From NCBI RefSeq assembly GCF_964355755.1, contig NC_092677.1, positions 23,530,101-23,594,100 on the forward strand: a stretch of DNA of 64,000 nucleotides, in the 5' to 3' direction. The position numbers and the translations under genes were made by a program. Below the pieces are notes generated by a model. That model was not told the origin of the DNA. It saw only the letters and a list, made by a program, of their open reading frames with translations, and did not search any database. Positions 1-15,200 of the stretch are shown one piece after another (within the stretch, counting starts at the first letter, position 1; each line of letters starts with the position of its first letter). The stretch is from Antedon mediterranea. Taxonomy: Eukaryota > Echinodermata > Crinoidea > Comatulida > Antedonidae.

Positions 1-115
1 AACTTTTGCATTATAATTATATTAAGAATGACTATACGATTGTACAATAATCATAGATAATTTATAAAAGATAGTTATAATTATCAAGTTGTATATTAAT
101 GTTGTTTTAACTTAC

Positions 116-218
116 CAGAACATTAGGTATGCATCTTCTCCAACTTTTTCTGTTCCTGCACAGATGACAGAGTCGGTACAATTTACATCAAAACTTGTAA
201 AAACATTCCCTTCATAAC
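116..218 (-). CDS. WDR89: WDR89-like exon 5 (last exon visible)
   Basis: Acceptor TTACTTTTCAG and donor GTAAG. It encodes YEGNV, then FTSFDVNCTDSVICAGTEKV, then GEDAYLMF plus 2 nt of a Trp codon. This is the most diagnostic WDR89 segment. It follows exon 4 in phase across an intron of about 14.5 kb. Confidence 0.9.
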
Positions 219-3200
219 CTGAAAAGTAAAAAGAACCAGTTATATTTATTGAATTTATTTTTCAGAGTTTTTAAGTTGCTATAAATAATTTCTGTAAATA
301 TTAGTAGATAAATTTCATCACATCAAAAAGTTATTCTGCCCATGTGCATTGTAGACATGACAGCAAAAGTATTTTAATATTTGAATGAAAACTGTGGAAG
401 CAGGCTTTCTCTTCTTGTTCGTCATTGATTTGTCATTGGTTTTTCATAAATTAAGGCCAAATTATAATTTTGGGTAGATTGTATTTTAGTAGTATTTTTC
501 TTAATTTCCTGTTGTCCATAGTTAAACCGATTTTCCACTAGGCGAATTTGTTCGCGCGAATCTAACGTTTCGAAGAGAAAACAATCGCCTACTTTTTTTC
601 CACTACATGAGCGAATAGCTGCGACGTTCATATTCCTCGCATGGTTGCTGAGCATTTCGATTCGCATGAGTGCTCATGAAAGCGTCATAGTTCATTTCCT
701 GAGCTCTGATTGGTTGCGCAATATTTCGCTTCGCAAAAAGTAGAAACAATTCGAACTACTAAATTTCGGTGAACCGAAAAATCAAAGGAACTAGAATTCG
801 TCGAAGAAGGGAGTATGACAGACAGAAACTCGAATATGCATGCGCATAGCATGACGCTTTCGATTCGCGCGAACAAATTTGCCTAGTGGAAAATAGGCTT
901 TAAACATTAACGTTTCCGTAATCTAGATTTCAATATTTTAGTTTCTAGTATAGTAGTATATGATTTAAGAGACAAGGAAATTTAACAACAAATATTGACT
1001 ACAGCTATGAGTCATCTGTATTTACTTCTATTCCATCTATCAATAGCAAAGATGCAAATGGAAAAAATAAGTGCTGAGATTATTTGGACAAAATGTCTGA
1101 TTCACTGAAAGTCATAAATTGAATAAAATGTATCCTGTGTGTGTGTTAATCTAAGAGCTGTAGAAACTAATAGTATAATTTTAATGCATTATTTATTTAA
1201 AAGAAATGCAAGAATAAACCACCCACAACCAAGTATACGTTTTCCAGATTGCATTATTAATAATTACAGTTGAAGAAGATTAATTAATTATTACTAAAGT
1301 TGAAAAATAAGGGCAACTATAAGACCATAACATTACATAATTTGAACGTTATTTCTTCAGTATCTGATAAACAACAAATTAATGACAACATGTAGGAGGT
1401 AGAAGATTGAGTAGGAAGCAAAAGTTACATTCATGTCTGAAATGAGACAGATACTACGAGTACGAGTCATATAAAACATTAACTCTGTACTAAATGTTTG
1501 CAGAAATCGGTTAATAGAATCTATCTATCTCGAACTTCAGACCTTGCCTGCTGATGCCCATATGCAAAACATGTAAATCAGATTTAACGAGGAACCTAGA
1601 GGGAAATTTGAACCTATCAACATAAATGGCGGATGGTTTGATGTTGGGTTGTCTCCACAACATTAGAAATATGCCCAATTTATATACTATTTAGATTCGT
1701 ATAATTTATAACTACTATACCGCACTTATTTGATTAAACGTCCTGGGACGTTACTCCTTGGTAGGGTTTTTAGAAGCCCAATACAAAATACAACACAACA
1801 ATTAATATTAGGAAGCGATAAAATACAGTAAAAATTGTATCAAAATGCTTGGTAATTTGTAGATCATGTATTAAGTCTAAAAAGTGATCCATTCCAACAA
1901 GCAACCCACTCTAACGAGTGGTCCATTCTAACAAGCGGTTTATTCTAACAAGCAGTCTGTTCTAACAAGCAGCCCATTCTAAAATAAAAGGTGGACCATT
2001 GTAACTAGTTTAACAAATGGCCTATCTATATTAACAAAATAAAAATACAAACAAGCTTAAACTTTTTTTTTTCTGCCAAATGCATTTCACATTGTCCAAT
2101 AGATTTAAATTGAAATAAACTGTTTGTAAAATTTTGTCGATCAATATTGTTGTATGTGTCAGCTTAATCGCTCAATTTAACCACTGTGATTTTACTTTTT
2201 CTCTACATTTTCGTGGAAATAACTGTTTTGTTTCATTGGTTTGTTAAAAAAATCTGCTGGTTTATAGGACAATAAACCATGTATTTTTTTTTATGAATAT
2301 TCCAAGAATTGGAAGTTTAGTTTCTTAAATCGTAGGGCCTGTTTTTGCTGCCAAGAAATAATCCATTAATAATAGTTAATTGATTAAAACTGAAGAATTT
2401 TATATTAACACAGTGGCACATTCCTATGAGCAGCCTACTATAATTATTTGCCAGCAAAAAGAGGACCAATAGAACTGTACATAATTGATTAAAAACATGC
2501 ACGCCAATAACTGATTTCCCCCTTTTCTTGAACACACTGACAATATGACAATTGCTGGCCTACAAATATTCTGTATGACAAAAATCCCCCTCAACCCCAC
2601 CAAGAACAAATCCCCCTCAACCCCACCAAGAACAAATCCCCCTCAACCCCACCAAGAACAAATCCCCCTCAACCCCACCAAGAACAAATCCCCCTCAACC
2701 CCACCAAGAACAAATCCCCCTCAACCCTACCAAGAAGAAATCCCCCTCAACCCCTACCAAGAAGAAATCCCCCTCAACCCCTACCAAGAAGAAATCCCCC
2801 TCAACCCCTACCAAGAAGAAATCCCCCTCAACCCCACCAAGAACAAATCCCCCTCAACCCCACCAAGAACAAATCCCCCTCAACCCCACCAAGAACAAAT
2901 CTCCCTCAACCCCACCAAGAACAAATCTCCCTCAACCCCACCAAGAACAAATCTCCCTCAACCCCACCAAGAACAAATCCCCCTCAACCCCACCAAGAAC
3001 AAATCCCCCTCAACCCCACCAAGAACAAATCCCCCTCAACCCCACCAAGAACAAATCCCCCTCAACCCCACCAAGAACAAATCCCCCTCAACCCCACCAA
3101 GAACAAATCCCCCTCAACCCCACCAAGAACAAATCTCCCTCAACCCCACCAAGAACAAATCTCCCTCAACCCCACCAAGAACAAATCCCCCTCAACCCCA

Positions 3201-6200
3201 CCAAGAACAAATCCCCCTCAACCCCACCAAGAACAAATCCCCCTCAACCCCACCAAGAACAAATCCCCCTCAACCCCACCAAGAACAAATCCCCCTCAAC
3301 CCCACCAAGAACAAATCCCCCTCAACCCCACCAAGAACAAATCCCCCTCAACCCCACCAAGAACAAATCCCCCTCAACCCCACCAAGAACAAATCCCCCT
3401 CAACCCCACCAAGAACAAATCCCCCTCAACCCCACCAAGAACAAATCCCCCTCAACCCCACCAAGAACAAATCCCCCTCAACCCCACCAAGAACAAATCC
3501 CCCTCAACCCCACCAAGAACAAATCCCCCTCAACCCCACCAAGAACAAATCCCCCTCAACCCCACCAAGAACAAATCCCCCTCAACCCCACCAAGAACAA
3601 ATCCCCCTCAACCCCACCAAGAACAAATCCCCCTCAACCCCACCAAGAACAAATCCCCCTCAACCCCTACCAAGAACAAATCCCCCTCAACCCCTACCAA
3701 GAACAAATCCCCCTCAACCCCTACCAAGAACAAATCCCCCTCAACCCCTACCAAGAACAAATCCCCCTCAACCCCTACCAAGAACAAATCCCCCTCAACC
3801 CCTACCAAGAACAAATCCCCCTCAACCCCTACCAAGAACAAATCCCCCTCAACCCCTACCAAGAACAAATCCCCCTCAACCCCTACCAAGAACAAATCCC
3901 CCTCAACCCCTACCAAGAACAAATCCCCCTCAACCCCTACCAAGAACAAATCCCCCTCAACCCCACCAAGAACAAATCCCCCTCAACCCCACCAAGAACA
4001 AATCCCCCTCAACCCCACCAAGAACAAATCCCCCTCAACCCCACCAAGAACAAATCCCCCTCAACCCCACCAAGAACAAATCCCCCTCAACCCCACCAAG
4101 AACAAATCCCCCTCAACCCCACCAAGAACCAATCCCCCTCAACCCCACCAAGAACCAATCCCCCTCAACCCCACCAAGAACAAATCCCCCTCAACCCCAC
4201 CAAGAACAAATCCCCCTCAACCCCACCAAGAACAAATCCCCCTCAACCCCACCAAGAACAAATCTCCCTCAACCCCACCAAGAACAAATCTCCCTCAACC
4301 CCACCAAGAACAAATCTCCCTCAACCCCACCAAGAACAAATCCCCCTCAACCCCACCAAGAACAAATCCCCCTCAACCCCACCAAGAACAAATCCCCCTC
4401 AACCCCACCAAGAACAAATCCCCCTCAACCCCACCAAGAACAAATCCCCCTCAACCCCACCAAGAACAAATCCCCCTCAACCCCACCAAGAACAAATCCC
4501 CCTCAACCCCACCAAGAACAAATCCCCCTCAACCCCACCAAGAACAAATCCCCCTCAACCCCACCAAGAACAAATCCCCCTCAACCCCACCAAGAACAAA
4601 TCCCCCTCAACCCCACCAAGAACAAATCCCCCTCAACCCCACCAAGAACAAATCCCCCTCAACCCCACCAAGAACAAATCCCCCTCAACCCCACCAAGAA
4701 CAAATCCCCCTCAACCCCACCAAGAACAAATCCCCCTCAACCCCACCAAGAACAAATCCCCCTCAACCCCACCAAGAACAAATCCCCCTCAACCCCACCA
4801 AGAACAAATCCCCCTCAACCCCACCAAGAACAAATCCCCCTCAACCCCACCAAGAACAAATCCCCCTCAACCCCACCAAGAACAAATCCCCCTCAACCCC
4901 ACCAAGAACAAATCCCCCTCAACCCCACCAAGAACAAATCCCCCTCAACCCCACCAAGAACAAATCCCCCTCAACCCCACCAAGAACAAATCCCCCTCAA
5001 CCCCACCAAGAACAAATCCCCCTCAACCCCACCAAGAACAAATCCCCCTCAACCCCACCAAGAACAAATCCCCCTCAACCCCACCAAGAACAAATCTCCC
5101 TCAACCCCACCAAGAACAAATCTCCCTCAACCCCACCAAGAACAAATCTCCCTCAACCCCACCAAGAACAAATCCCCCTCAACCCCACCAAGAACAAATC
5201 CCCCTCAACCCCACCAAGAACAAATCCCCCTCAACCCCACCAAGAACAAATTCCCCTCAACCCCACCAAGAACAAATCCCCCTCAACCCCACCAAGAACA
5301 AATCCCCCTCAACCCCACCAAGAACAAATCCCCCTCAACCCCACCAAGAACAAATCCCCCTCAACCCCACCAAGAACAAATTCGACTATTTTTTAAATAA
5401 AACAATTCAAACAGCAACAATAGTTGGTTACATAATATCTAAATACAGTAATATAATGTGGCTGGCAAGTCCACGGTCTAGCCTTTGGCTATCTATTTAG
5501 AAAAATGAAGAAAATAATAAAAAATAAAAAAAACAGAGCTAGAATAATATATTCAATTTTGACAGAAAAGTTAAAAATATAGTATTATGGGCAAGTAAAG
5601 TATGAAAAATCAAATTTACATAAAGCCGTAAAATAAATGAGATATTTCACGAATGTTCAAAGTATGCTTTAAGTCTGATTGCTAGATCAGTTGAATCCAT
5701 TTCAATTTATGTACAGTTTGTTGCAAAATTCATCAAGCCAAAAGAAAATCCCTCATTTATTAGAATTTGGAGAATTTACAAATCCAACAATGAATTACAC
5801 ACAAATGTTATTATAGAACTTTATACATGTTAAAACTTTGTATTCTAAGAAAAATATATATTTGCTGTATAAACATTTAAGGTGTTATAAATGGCTTTCA
5901 TTGGACTATAGAAATGTTCAGAAAGTCTGAAGCCTTGAAGTACAGTTCAAGCCCTGGAAAGATGTTGTATTAACTTACTTCAAGTTTAATTACTACAGAC
6001 AATGTATTCCAAATAAGTTTCAGGAGTGCTACTTCCACATTGAGATATGTACTAGAAAACTAGTGTAAAGCTCTGTCTGCAATATCAAACTAGTTTGACA
6101 AAAAAGTGTGATGTGCCCAAATATGGTAGTGATATACTCAAATATGGTAGTGATATGACATCATCATGTTCATATATGGACACATCACGTTTTTTTTTGT

Positions 6201-9200
6201 CAAATAAAGTTTGATAGTGTAGACAGCTTTATGTAGATGGCATTACAATTTTTTACATCAAAGCTCACATATTTTATCATTTCAAGTTAATAATTACATA
6301 ACTTTACATCATACGTCTGAAAATACTATTAGAGCAGAAACACCCAATACTATAGTTTAAATTATTTAGTTAAGTATTTAACAATACTTAACTTCATCAT
6401 GTTAATAAAGTAACATTAAAGATAATAATATTGTATGGAAATTTTTTATTTTTAAAATGTTTTTTTTTTAATAATGCCATTTTAATGTCACATACGGTAA
6501 TAGTTATTCACTTTGACTGACCAAATACTGGATCCACAGAAACAAAATATACAATTACTAGCTATGTACGCTGTTCTTAACAATTCGGATATAAATACAT
6601 AGACCCTTAAGCAATTCTTACGAGTTGTCAATTTAACAGACACTTTTAAAAATCTTGTATCGTCCTAGTTCTGTAGTTTGAATAAGAAACTGAATCTGTA
6701 GCCTAATGAATAGGTCTATATATTTTTAAACAATGTACATATTTTGTAATTTAATGCAATAAGTAATTCATGTTTTGGTGTCATGTTAAACGAATGAAAG
6801 TATAATGAAGATTTATATTCAAAATGCTTTTTAGCTTAAATTAAAAAGCTATTTTATGCAGAATACCGAATAATGAAGCTGTTAAAACACAAGTTTATAA
6901 TACTTTAGTTACAGTCTTCTAATAATAAGCACTAAGTATGACCTTTAAATTACAATTTCTTCTCCTCAAAAACTTATTTTGATCGTTTTCACACAAAATT
7001 AATCCAGTCAATAGAACTGAACTTTAAGTTTTGCAATGAAATGGTAATTTCTCGCGCTGTAGTATAGTAAGATATTAAACATAGTCCTATCATCGAACTT
7101 ATCAACTTTAATGATGTATTGTCCCCCTGCAAAAATAATTAAACATTTTTTGTTGAATATACCATTTTAATGTTCCATATTAGTTATCCACTTTGACCAA
7201 AAATTGGATTGAAAAAAATGTATTTACCTGAAAAACTGTAATTTAAAGCAAAACATAGTCAAATTTGCTGCCAGCCAATTGGTTTTTGGTTGAATTTTAA
7301 CTAGTTTACTTTGTCTTTTTCGTTTTTTATCTACGGAAGTGATTAACTTTATTAAAAATACAAAATAACCCATTGAAATTACTCTTTATTTTTCTGGATG
7401 CGGGGGGGACAATACAGTACATCTTTAAACAAAATCAAATTTGTTTACAAATAATCACTAAAATTCAGCTTGTCTTAGAAAACAGATAAAAACATCAAAA
7501 AATTTAGATTCAGATGGTGACAAATAAAAAAACAGGTATGAGAATGTTGAGATACAGATGATTGAAATTCAAAAACATAGGTTAATAATGACAAGTTAAT
7601 GGTAGGATAGGGAAATAAGTATCACCTCTAGCCTACGTAAAAGATGCAAGTCGTTGGTATTGTCTTTTATAATTTACAGATTTCAGACAACACGATAAAA
7701 CTGTATGTGCTACAAATATGATGGAAGTATAAAAAAAAGTGTCAAATTTACGTCATAAAAAGACAGAAACAATAGCTGGTATTAAAATTAATTAAAGGGG
7801 ACATGAACCACTGCAAAAACAAGGAAATTATTATTATAAGCACTAATATTTTTTCTATAATAAAAAATTATTGTGAGATGTTGATATGAAATAGGGGACA
7901 CTGCTTCACAACTAGCAAAGCTACCCCTAGAAATTCTTTTTCCTTTTCCTCTTTTTCTTAATTAATTTTGTAATGTATTTTAAACTGTGTATTAATACTT
8001 TGTATGTAGTTAAGTTCTTCTGGGGCCCCAGACATTTCATGTTATGGTGACTATGGTTGCTTATGGGTCCCAGGACATGATGTCAAATAAATAAATGAAA
8101 TGAAATCCCACTAAACATTAGTCATTGCTAGATGAAGATTTGTTAAAACGTTGCACACGTATGTATCTAATTACTGGTTTTAATGTCAAGAATTGCATAC
8201 AGATGATCAAGGATAAGCAATTACTTATAGAAACCGAGCCATGGGGTTTATTCCTCTAAAAATTCTATGAACATGTGTGTACCTGGTCATGACAATGCCA
8301 TTTCAAAATAAGGGGTTTGGATCTTGTCGTTTCTACATCCTTGACGACTGTTGTTGTTGTCAAGCACCTTCAAAGGGTTTTATTTTATGTAGAAGACAAT
8401 ATAAAAAAAAGAAAGGTCCAATTACTACCTCAAGAATGATCCAAATGACATCACAGATAGCAACCAATCATTCAGAACTTTAATCAAAACATATTTTGAT
8501 AGATGACCAATTTTATAATGCTCCATATTACAATTTTCTATAAATTATACATTATACAAGAATAAAAATCTTAAATTTGGCTATATATCAACTGAAAGGA
8601 ACTAACTACACAAGAACGCTTATAGAACTGAATAGAGCGAATGCTTATGGAACTGAATAGAGCAAACGAATGGAGGAAATGACTGGAAGAACTGAATGGA
8701 GCAACTGAATGGAGAAACTGAACAGAGCAACTGAATTGAGAAACTACTAGAAGAACAGAGCAATTGAATTGAAGAACTGAACAGAGCAACTTAACGGAGG
8801 AACTGACTGGAGCAACTGAACAGAGCAACTGAATGGAGCAACTAAATGGAGCAACTGAATGGAGGAACTAACTGGAGCAACTGAATTGAGGAACTGACTG
8901 AAAGAACTGACTGGAGAAACTGAATGGAGGAACTGAGCAAATGAATGGAGGAACTGAACAGAGCAACTGAACGGAGGAACTGACTGGAGCAACTGAACAG
9001 GGCAACTGAACGAAGGAACTGACTGGAGCAACTGAACAGAGCAACTGAATGGAGCAACTGAACCGAGGAACTGACTGGAGCAACTGAAAGGAGTAACTGA
9101 CTAGAGCAAATAAACAAAGCAATTGAATGGAGGAACTGAATTGAGAAACTGAATAGAGGAACTGAACAGAGCAATATTTCAAGCATCAGAGACAGTGAAA

Positions 9201-12200
9201 GGGAAAATCTAATGAGAGTTATACAGTATATACACCTGTCTTGATGTGACTGGTAGATTGTTACAAATCACTTCATAGTAATAACAAATCTATACATAGC
9301 ATGTGCTGCTGCAAGTGTGGCTCATTAATTATCTATAAACACCTAAACGATACATGCTAGGATACTAATTATTCAATTATGAATAAAGGCTCTACATCAC
9401 TCATTCATCAACAAATAACGATCATTTTTGCCTTTGGTCTGCTTCTGCAAACTGACCAAAGACATACATTATATAGTTCAACTTGGATGCAATGAAATCA
9501 ATGTAAGAAAATGCCCTTTCAACAGTTTCCTCATCCCTGCAAAAATACATACATATTTCACAGTCATAGAATTTGAATTCAGGTGTAACAAACAGTTACT
9601 TTAGAAGAATGAAAGTAATTAGACAGATTAACTTCTAGAGGGCCAATTATAGAGTCATACAGTATTTGACTCAGTTGATATGCTTCTTGGTTTATGATTT
9701 TTTGTTTCTTTTATGCATCTTTTAGGTATCAATGAGTCACATGAATTGGCCTGCTAGAGCTGAGTTTGCCTAACACTAACAGCTTGTCGTTTGTCTAAAA
9801 AAAGTTTGTGTTTAGGTGTTAGGAAAATGTCAAGGCATCTAATTTCAGATTTTATGATAGGTTTGATAAAAAAATAAATTTTTTCTATTTTCAGACACTG
9901 CAAAAAGAGCAATATAAACATTGAATTTGATTATCTCACAATGACCCCTCAAAAGTAAGAGGTTTAGAGTAAACAAAATATAGTTATCAGTATCTGACAT
10001 GGTCCATCTAGTAAAATCTTTTAGAATCAGGAAATATAGTACGAAATACACATGCTGTAGAATGATAATGAATAAAAATGTGACATAATCCCTACAGGGA
10101 TTATATTGACAATTCTAAAGACACAAAAACACACCGATGAAATGTTTGGCGAGATGTCACTACTTTGTATGTCGCACAGAAGACCTGAATCAAATGACTC
10201 TTGCAAGAAAACAAAAATCGATAAAAAGTGGCATTGACTGATCATGTGACATGAAAACGATGCCTGCCAGACATAATCGTTGTAGGCATCATTGATCCAG
10301 CAGCAGAATGGCCAAAGCATCAACAACTAAGTGCAAAATCAATGTATCAGATTTCAATTTTTTTTTACTACGCCTTATTCCAATTCACATGCTATTTATG
10401 GAATCAAATCAATATTACGGACCTCAGTGTCTACCCAGCTGGCGTCCCTAGAGATTACAGGGTGAGAAATCAAATAAGATTAGAGAAGATTTCTATAGAC
10501 CAAAGATGCAACCACTCACTCATAACTAGATCAATCAACATCAATCAATAATCTTTTTGTTGTAATTGCATATTAGTGGATCACAACCAAAATTAAAACC
10601 TGTTTACGCAATTCTCATTCAAATTTATTTACTCAATAAATTTGAATATACGTCCAAAATGTTTTCCTTAAGGTGTAAACAAACCATTCCCCCACTTCAT
10701 AATTTTTACAGAATATTGCAAAAATTTAAATAGATGATGGCTTACATCATTATTACTGCAGAGTACTTAAACTACGTGTTAAACTACATGCTTTTCGATC
10801 ACCAAGTAAGAGCAACAGATGAAGTCATGTCACCGAAAGCTTAACTCCCATCACCCCGTGCTGGCCACATGCTCTTAACTCTGTGAGGCACGAATCAACA
10901 AATTATAATTTATATCATAATTTACCAAACCAGACATATTCCCCACTATAATTTTACATCCATACAACTTTCATATTATTGTGGTCCGAAGAACTAGGAT
11001 AACATTGTGTGTTGCTTCTTAGTATGTTCAGATTCATATCATTGTCGATTGAAACAAACTTACATCCTCTCAACTTTGTTTACACAGAGAAGGGGAAAAC
11101 CCTGTTGCAAAACACACCCCCTCACCGATTTATTATAAAGAGTGGGTAATAAAATAAATAAAAGACAAAATTAAAGCTTTTTTAACAACAACATCAAATG
11201 GTTTCTTCGAGCTTAAACAAATCATAAACATAAAGTATAAAAATAACATTTCAATTTATAGAAGTTCAAAATATTTCAGATCAGTAAACTCATCTCTCAA
11301 ATGTTAAAAAATAAGTATAAACCACAAATTCTGACCCAAATTGCAAAATATAAAACAATATCAACATTATTATTACACATAAACAGTTCTAAACTAATAT
11401 TTGATGACAGACGGTTATGTATTGCATCAATGTATTTTTTATAAATGCTTGTGGAACTGAGCATTTAGTTGCGTTGATATTAACACTGACGCCTAATCAC
11501 AAAGTTATGCAGTTAACGAATATGGCATCTGTAAGTTCATCATTCACGTGAACAACAAACTTTTAATACAAAAAAAGGTGCAGTTTAACAGGAACATTTT
11601 AGGTCTAACACTATCTTTTATAAAATAATATTTATCGTTCATCTTGTATTGGAAATAGTCCTTCCCGTCCATAGTGCTTGTATACACTCACACTCCTGTA
11701 ACACTTTTGGCTACTGTATAGGCTTGCTTTGACAAATCCGTTTGAAACTCACTAATATTCCAAATTATTTTGTTGGGCGGATAAGAGAACAACGCAAGAT
11801 ATAGGTAAAGAATCATAATTCAAGACAGCTGGCTCTGCCTGTCCTTCAGATTGAACAGTAAGCTGTTGGTCCAATGTGATTTAAACGAGTGTCTATGTTA
11901 GGTGGTGATTCGTTACTGTGTCTGACTGTGTGTGGGCCTGTATTATTGTTGACATTATAATAAGTATTGTACAGTGGTAGAGAAAGATGTATGCCCTGAC
12001 AAGGGATTTCATGAATGCGAACAGTTTGTGGGGTATATTACCAACCAAAAAGTTTTTAAAAAATGCAAAAAATTGATGAAACCAATCAATTCCCATTTGT
12101 TTTGGATGTACTGAAATCCAAATATTTATTTAGTTAAGATATGAATTATTGTCATATTTTTCTCATCCCACCATCTCTTCTCCTCGTATTATACTCCCTG

Positions 12201-15200
12201 TTGAGAAGTAGAAAGAAAACATGAAAGATCAACAGCAAGCCAGCCATAATTACTATGTTTATGTTTAAAAAAAACACTGTTTATGTTTGAAGGAGATAAA
12301 TTTAATTGAGATAATCACTACAAAAACCATTTCAAATGTCACATAAACATCAAAAAAGTCTTTTAAGTAACACCGTTAAAGTGCTTTTGATGATTGCAAT
12401 TGGATAGAGTGCATGATTTCTGCCTCGGCATAGTAGCAGAATTCAACAAGAAAACATCTATTTTAGCTTTTAACATTTGAAACATTTTCATCTTAACAAA
12501 ATAATAGCCTGCAGATCACGGGCATCGGCAAGGAGAAGATGTTGTAAAAAATCAAAGTATTTAATGATGTGTTTCTTTATTAAATATTATTGATAAGACA
12601 CTGGGGCTTTTTCATTAATTGGTTACTGAATCCGTCTGAATACTTATGGAATAAAGTAAATATGTATAAATATTCACTAGGCAATTTAAAAAAAAAAAAC
12701 GAAATAAAATAAATATTAAGCCTAACATTAAAATAATAATTTAATAAACAATAAATGAAAACATTCCACGAGGCAGATCTAAGGTCTCTCTATAGGGACA
12801 TCCAGAATTGAATTAAAGTACAACAAAATCATCACCTAAACATCTAATACCAAGTTATATCCAGTTAAACTAGCGTTGAAATTATGAATTTGCAATGCCT
12901 ACTAAATAAAAAAAACAAATTTAAATATTGTCATAATAAGATCTTCTCTATCTATACTTAAAATAGATTTAAACCACTACTGATGCAAGACCACACACTG
13001 GTGAAAAACTTTTATAAAAATAATCTATTTAATTTCTAATAGTAATTTACAAGATCTTGTGGTATTTGTGAATTTATATAATTTATGCTTGAGACATCGT
13101 CACTGAGGCATGTTTCGGCAAATTCTCTGGGACAGTGTGGTAGTGTCGAGTACTGTAAAGCTTGCTTCTCACTTGCACGTGTCATAATGACGTAGGGACA
13201 ACGCAAGTGATTCATCACATTATGATTGTGTTGAGCTTAAATCCTTGAGTTACGTCAAAGTGAGAACAAAGCTTACCGTAATAAATACAGTAGGTAGATT
13301 TTAAAAAGTATGTACAAAAACTTGTAAAACTATTAGTATTATACAAAAAATGTTTACCATGTTTACTGTACTTAAGTTATGTATTGTTTGAAGATTTGCA
13401 TGGCGAAATCAAATGTTGATATAAAGTTTGCGGTACACCACGTATATTAGTTCCGAAAAGAACTCTTGAGTTTCTCACTCCTGAGGATGATCAAAGCATA
13501 TTGATCGAAACGTCGAGAAACTCAAAAGTTCTTTTCAGAACTAATATATGTGGTGTACCGCAAACTTTATATCAACATTGGAACACTATGGAAGCACTAT
13601 GGAAAATCATATAAAAAAACAAGTGTCTGTGTCTCTGCCTTAACAAAAACTCTGAACCTAGCTATATCACCATGGCCAAACTCTTGTACACACAGGACTT
13701 GCCCTATACCAATTTTCATCAGCATAGGAAACTTGCATCAGTAAGTATAATTACAAAGGCAAATTTGCTTTAATAGATTATGTTTGTTTGTCCTGCTTCA
13801 ATTTAAAAAACAAGTTGGCAAAGTTTGAATCTCTTTCCGATAAAGCCTACTGTAGATGTTCTGTACTTCTCGTTGGAATAAAATGTAATCCCATCACTAG
13901 GACAGGGCCTCATTACACAAATCTTAATCCTAATTCATCTGACGATTCTTCAAGTACCATAATATATTTATTTGCTTGATTTGACTTGATTTTATTTTAT
14001 TTTATTCAGGTTTCAACATAAAATTACAAAGACAAAGATAAAAAATACAAATAGAAACATGCAAAGTATTGCACAGTACACAAGAAACCTAGGATAGCCC
14101 ATAAAGTCGAAAAAAAACCCAACTTATTTCCAATGGGGTCCTATTTGATAACCATTTTCTATGGTATGTTGGTAACCATTTTCTATGGTATGTTGGTAAC
14201 CATTTTCTATGGTATGTTGGTAACCATTTTCTATGGTATGTTGGTAACCATTTTCTATGGTATGTTGGTAACCATTTTCTATGGTATGTTGGTAAACATT
14301 TTCTATGGTATGTTTGGTAACCATTTTCTATGGTATGTTGGTAACCATTTTCTATGGTATGTTGGTAACCATTTTCTATGGTATGTTGGTAACCATTTTC
14401 TATGGTATGTTGGTAAACATTTTCTATGGTATGTTGGTAAACATTTTCTATGATATGTTGGTAAACATTTTCTATGGTATGTTGGTAAACATTTTCTATG
14501 GTATGTTGTTAACCATTTTCTATGATATGTTGGTAACCATTTTCTATGGTATGTTGGTAAACATTTTCTATGGTATGTTGGTAAACATTTTCTATGGTAG
14601 GTTGGTAAACATTTTCTATGGTATGTTGGTAACCATTTTCTATGGTATGTTGGTAAACATTTTCCAGATAATAATAATAGTTCTATATATAATACAGATA
14701 ATAATAAATATAAAAACATACCTGTAAATATTTGCTGGGCCTTGTTTCTTTTGCTTCTCATGTCCCATCCTCTGAAATATAAAATATTTTCAAATTTATA
14801 TTTACCTAATCTATTGTTGTTATTGTAGTTAAAATTGTTCTATTTTATGACAGTCAAATGGCCAGCTGGTTTGATTAAAAACCCTTTTTTTTTTTATTTT
14901 GGGTACAGTATAAAAAGAAAATTTCTTGCACTTGCAGTCTAACTTTTAAATTGATTTCATGTTAGTGTTGAGTGGTTATAACTGAACGAGGCACTACTGT
15001 ACAACGAGTCAAATGGCCGAGTAGTTAAGGCAGGGGCACCGTTTACCGTACTTTAAAAGAGCCAACAACATTGGCAAGGGTTCGAGGCCGACTCGCTCCT
15101 AGTTCTGCTGGTGGAACAAGTCTTCTCGGATAAGGACTATAAACCATAGGTCTAGTGTGCTGAGTTATTACCTGTGTGCACGTTAAAGAACCCAGTTTTT

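Noticed and set aside
1895-1985. CRISPR-like spaced repeats
   Set aside because: Contiguous diverged 17-bp units without spacers, in eukaryotic DNA.
2545-5400. 951-codon plus-strand open frame
   Set aside because: It consists of a 26-bp stop-free repeat read through all three frames; its 26-residue period is the 78-bp least common multiple. There is no codon bias or start context, and it is antisense within an intron.
8571-9186. Several overlapping minus-strand Ser/Val/Cys-rich open frames
   Set aside because: Three frames of one 13-bp minisatellite; not genes.
14124-14761. Octapeptide-repeat open frames on both strands
   Set aside because: 24-bp minisatellite artefact. The minus frame only coincidentally reads through WDR89-like exon 4.
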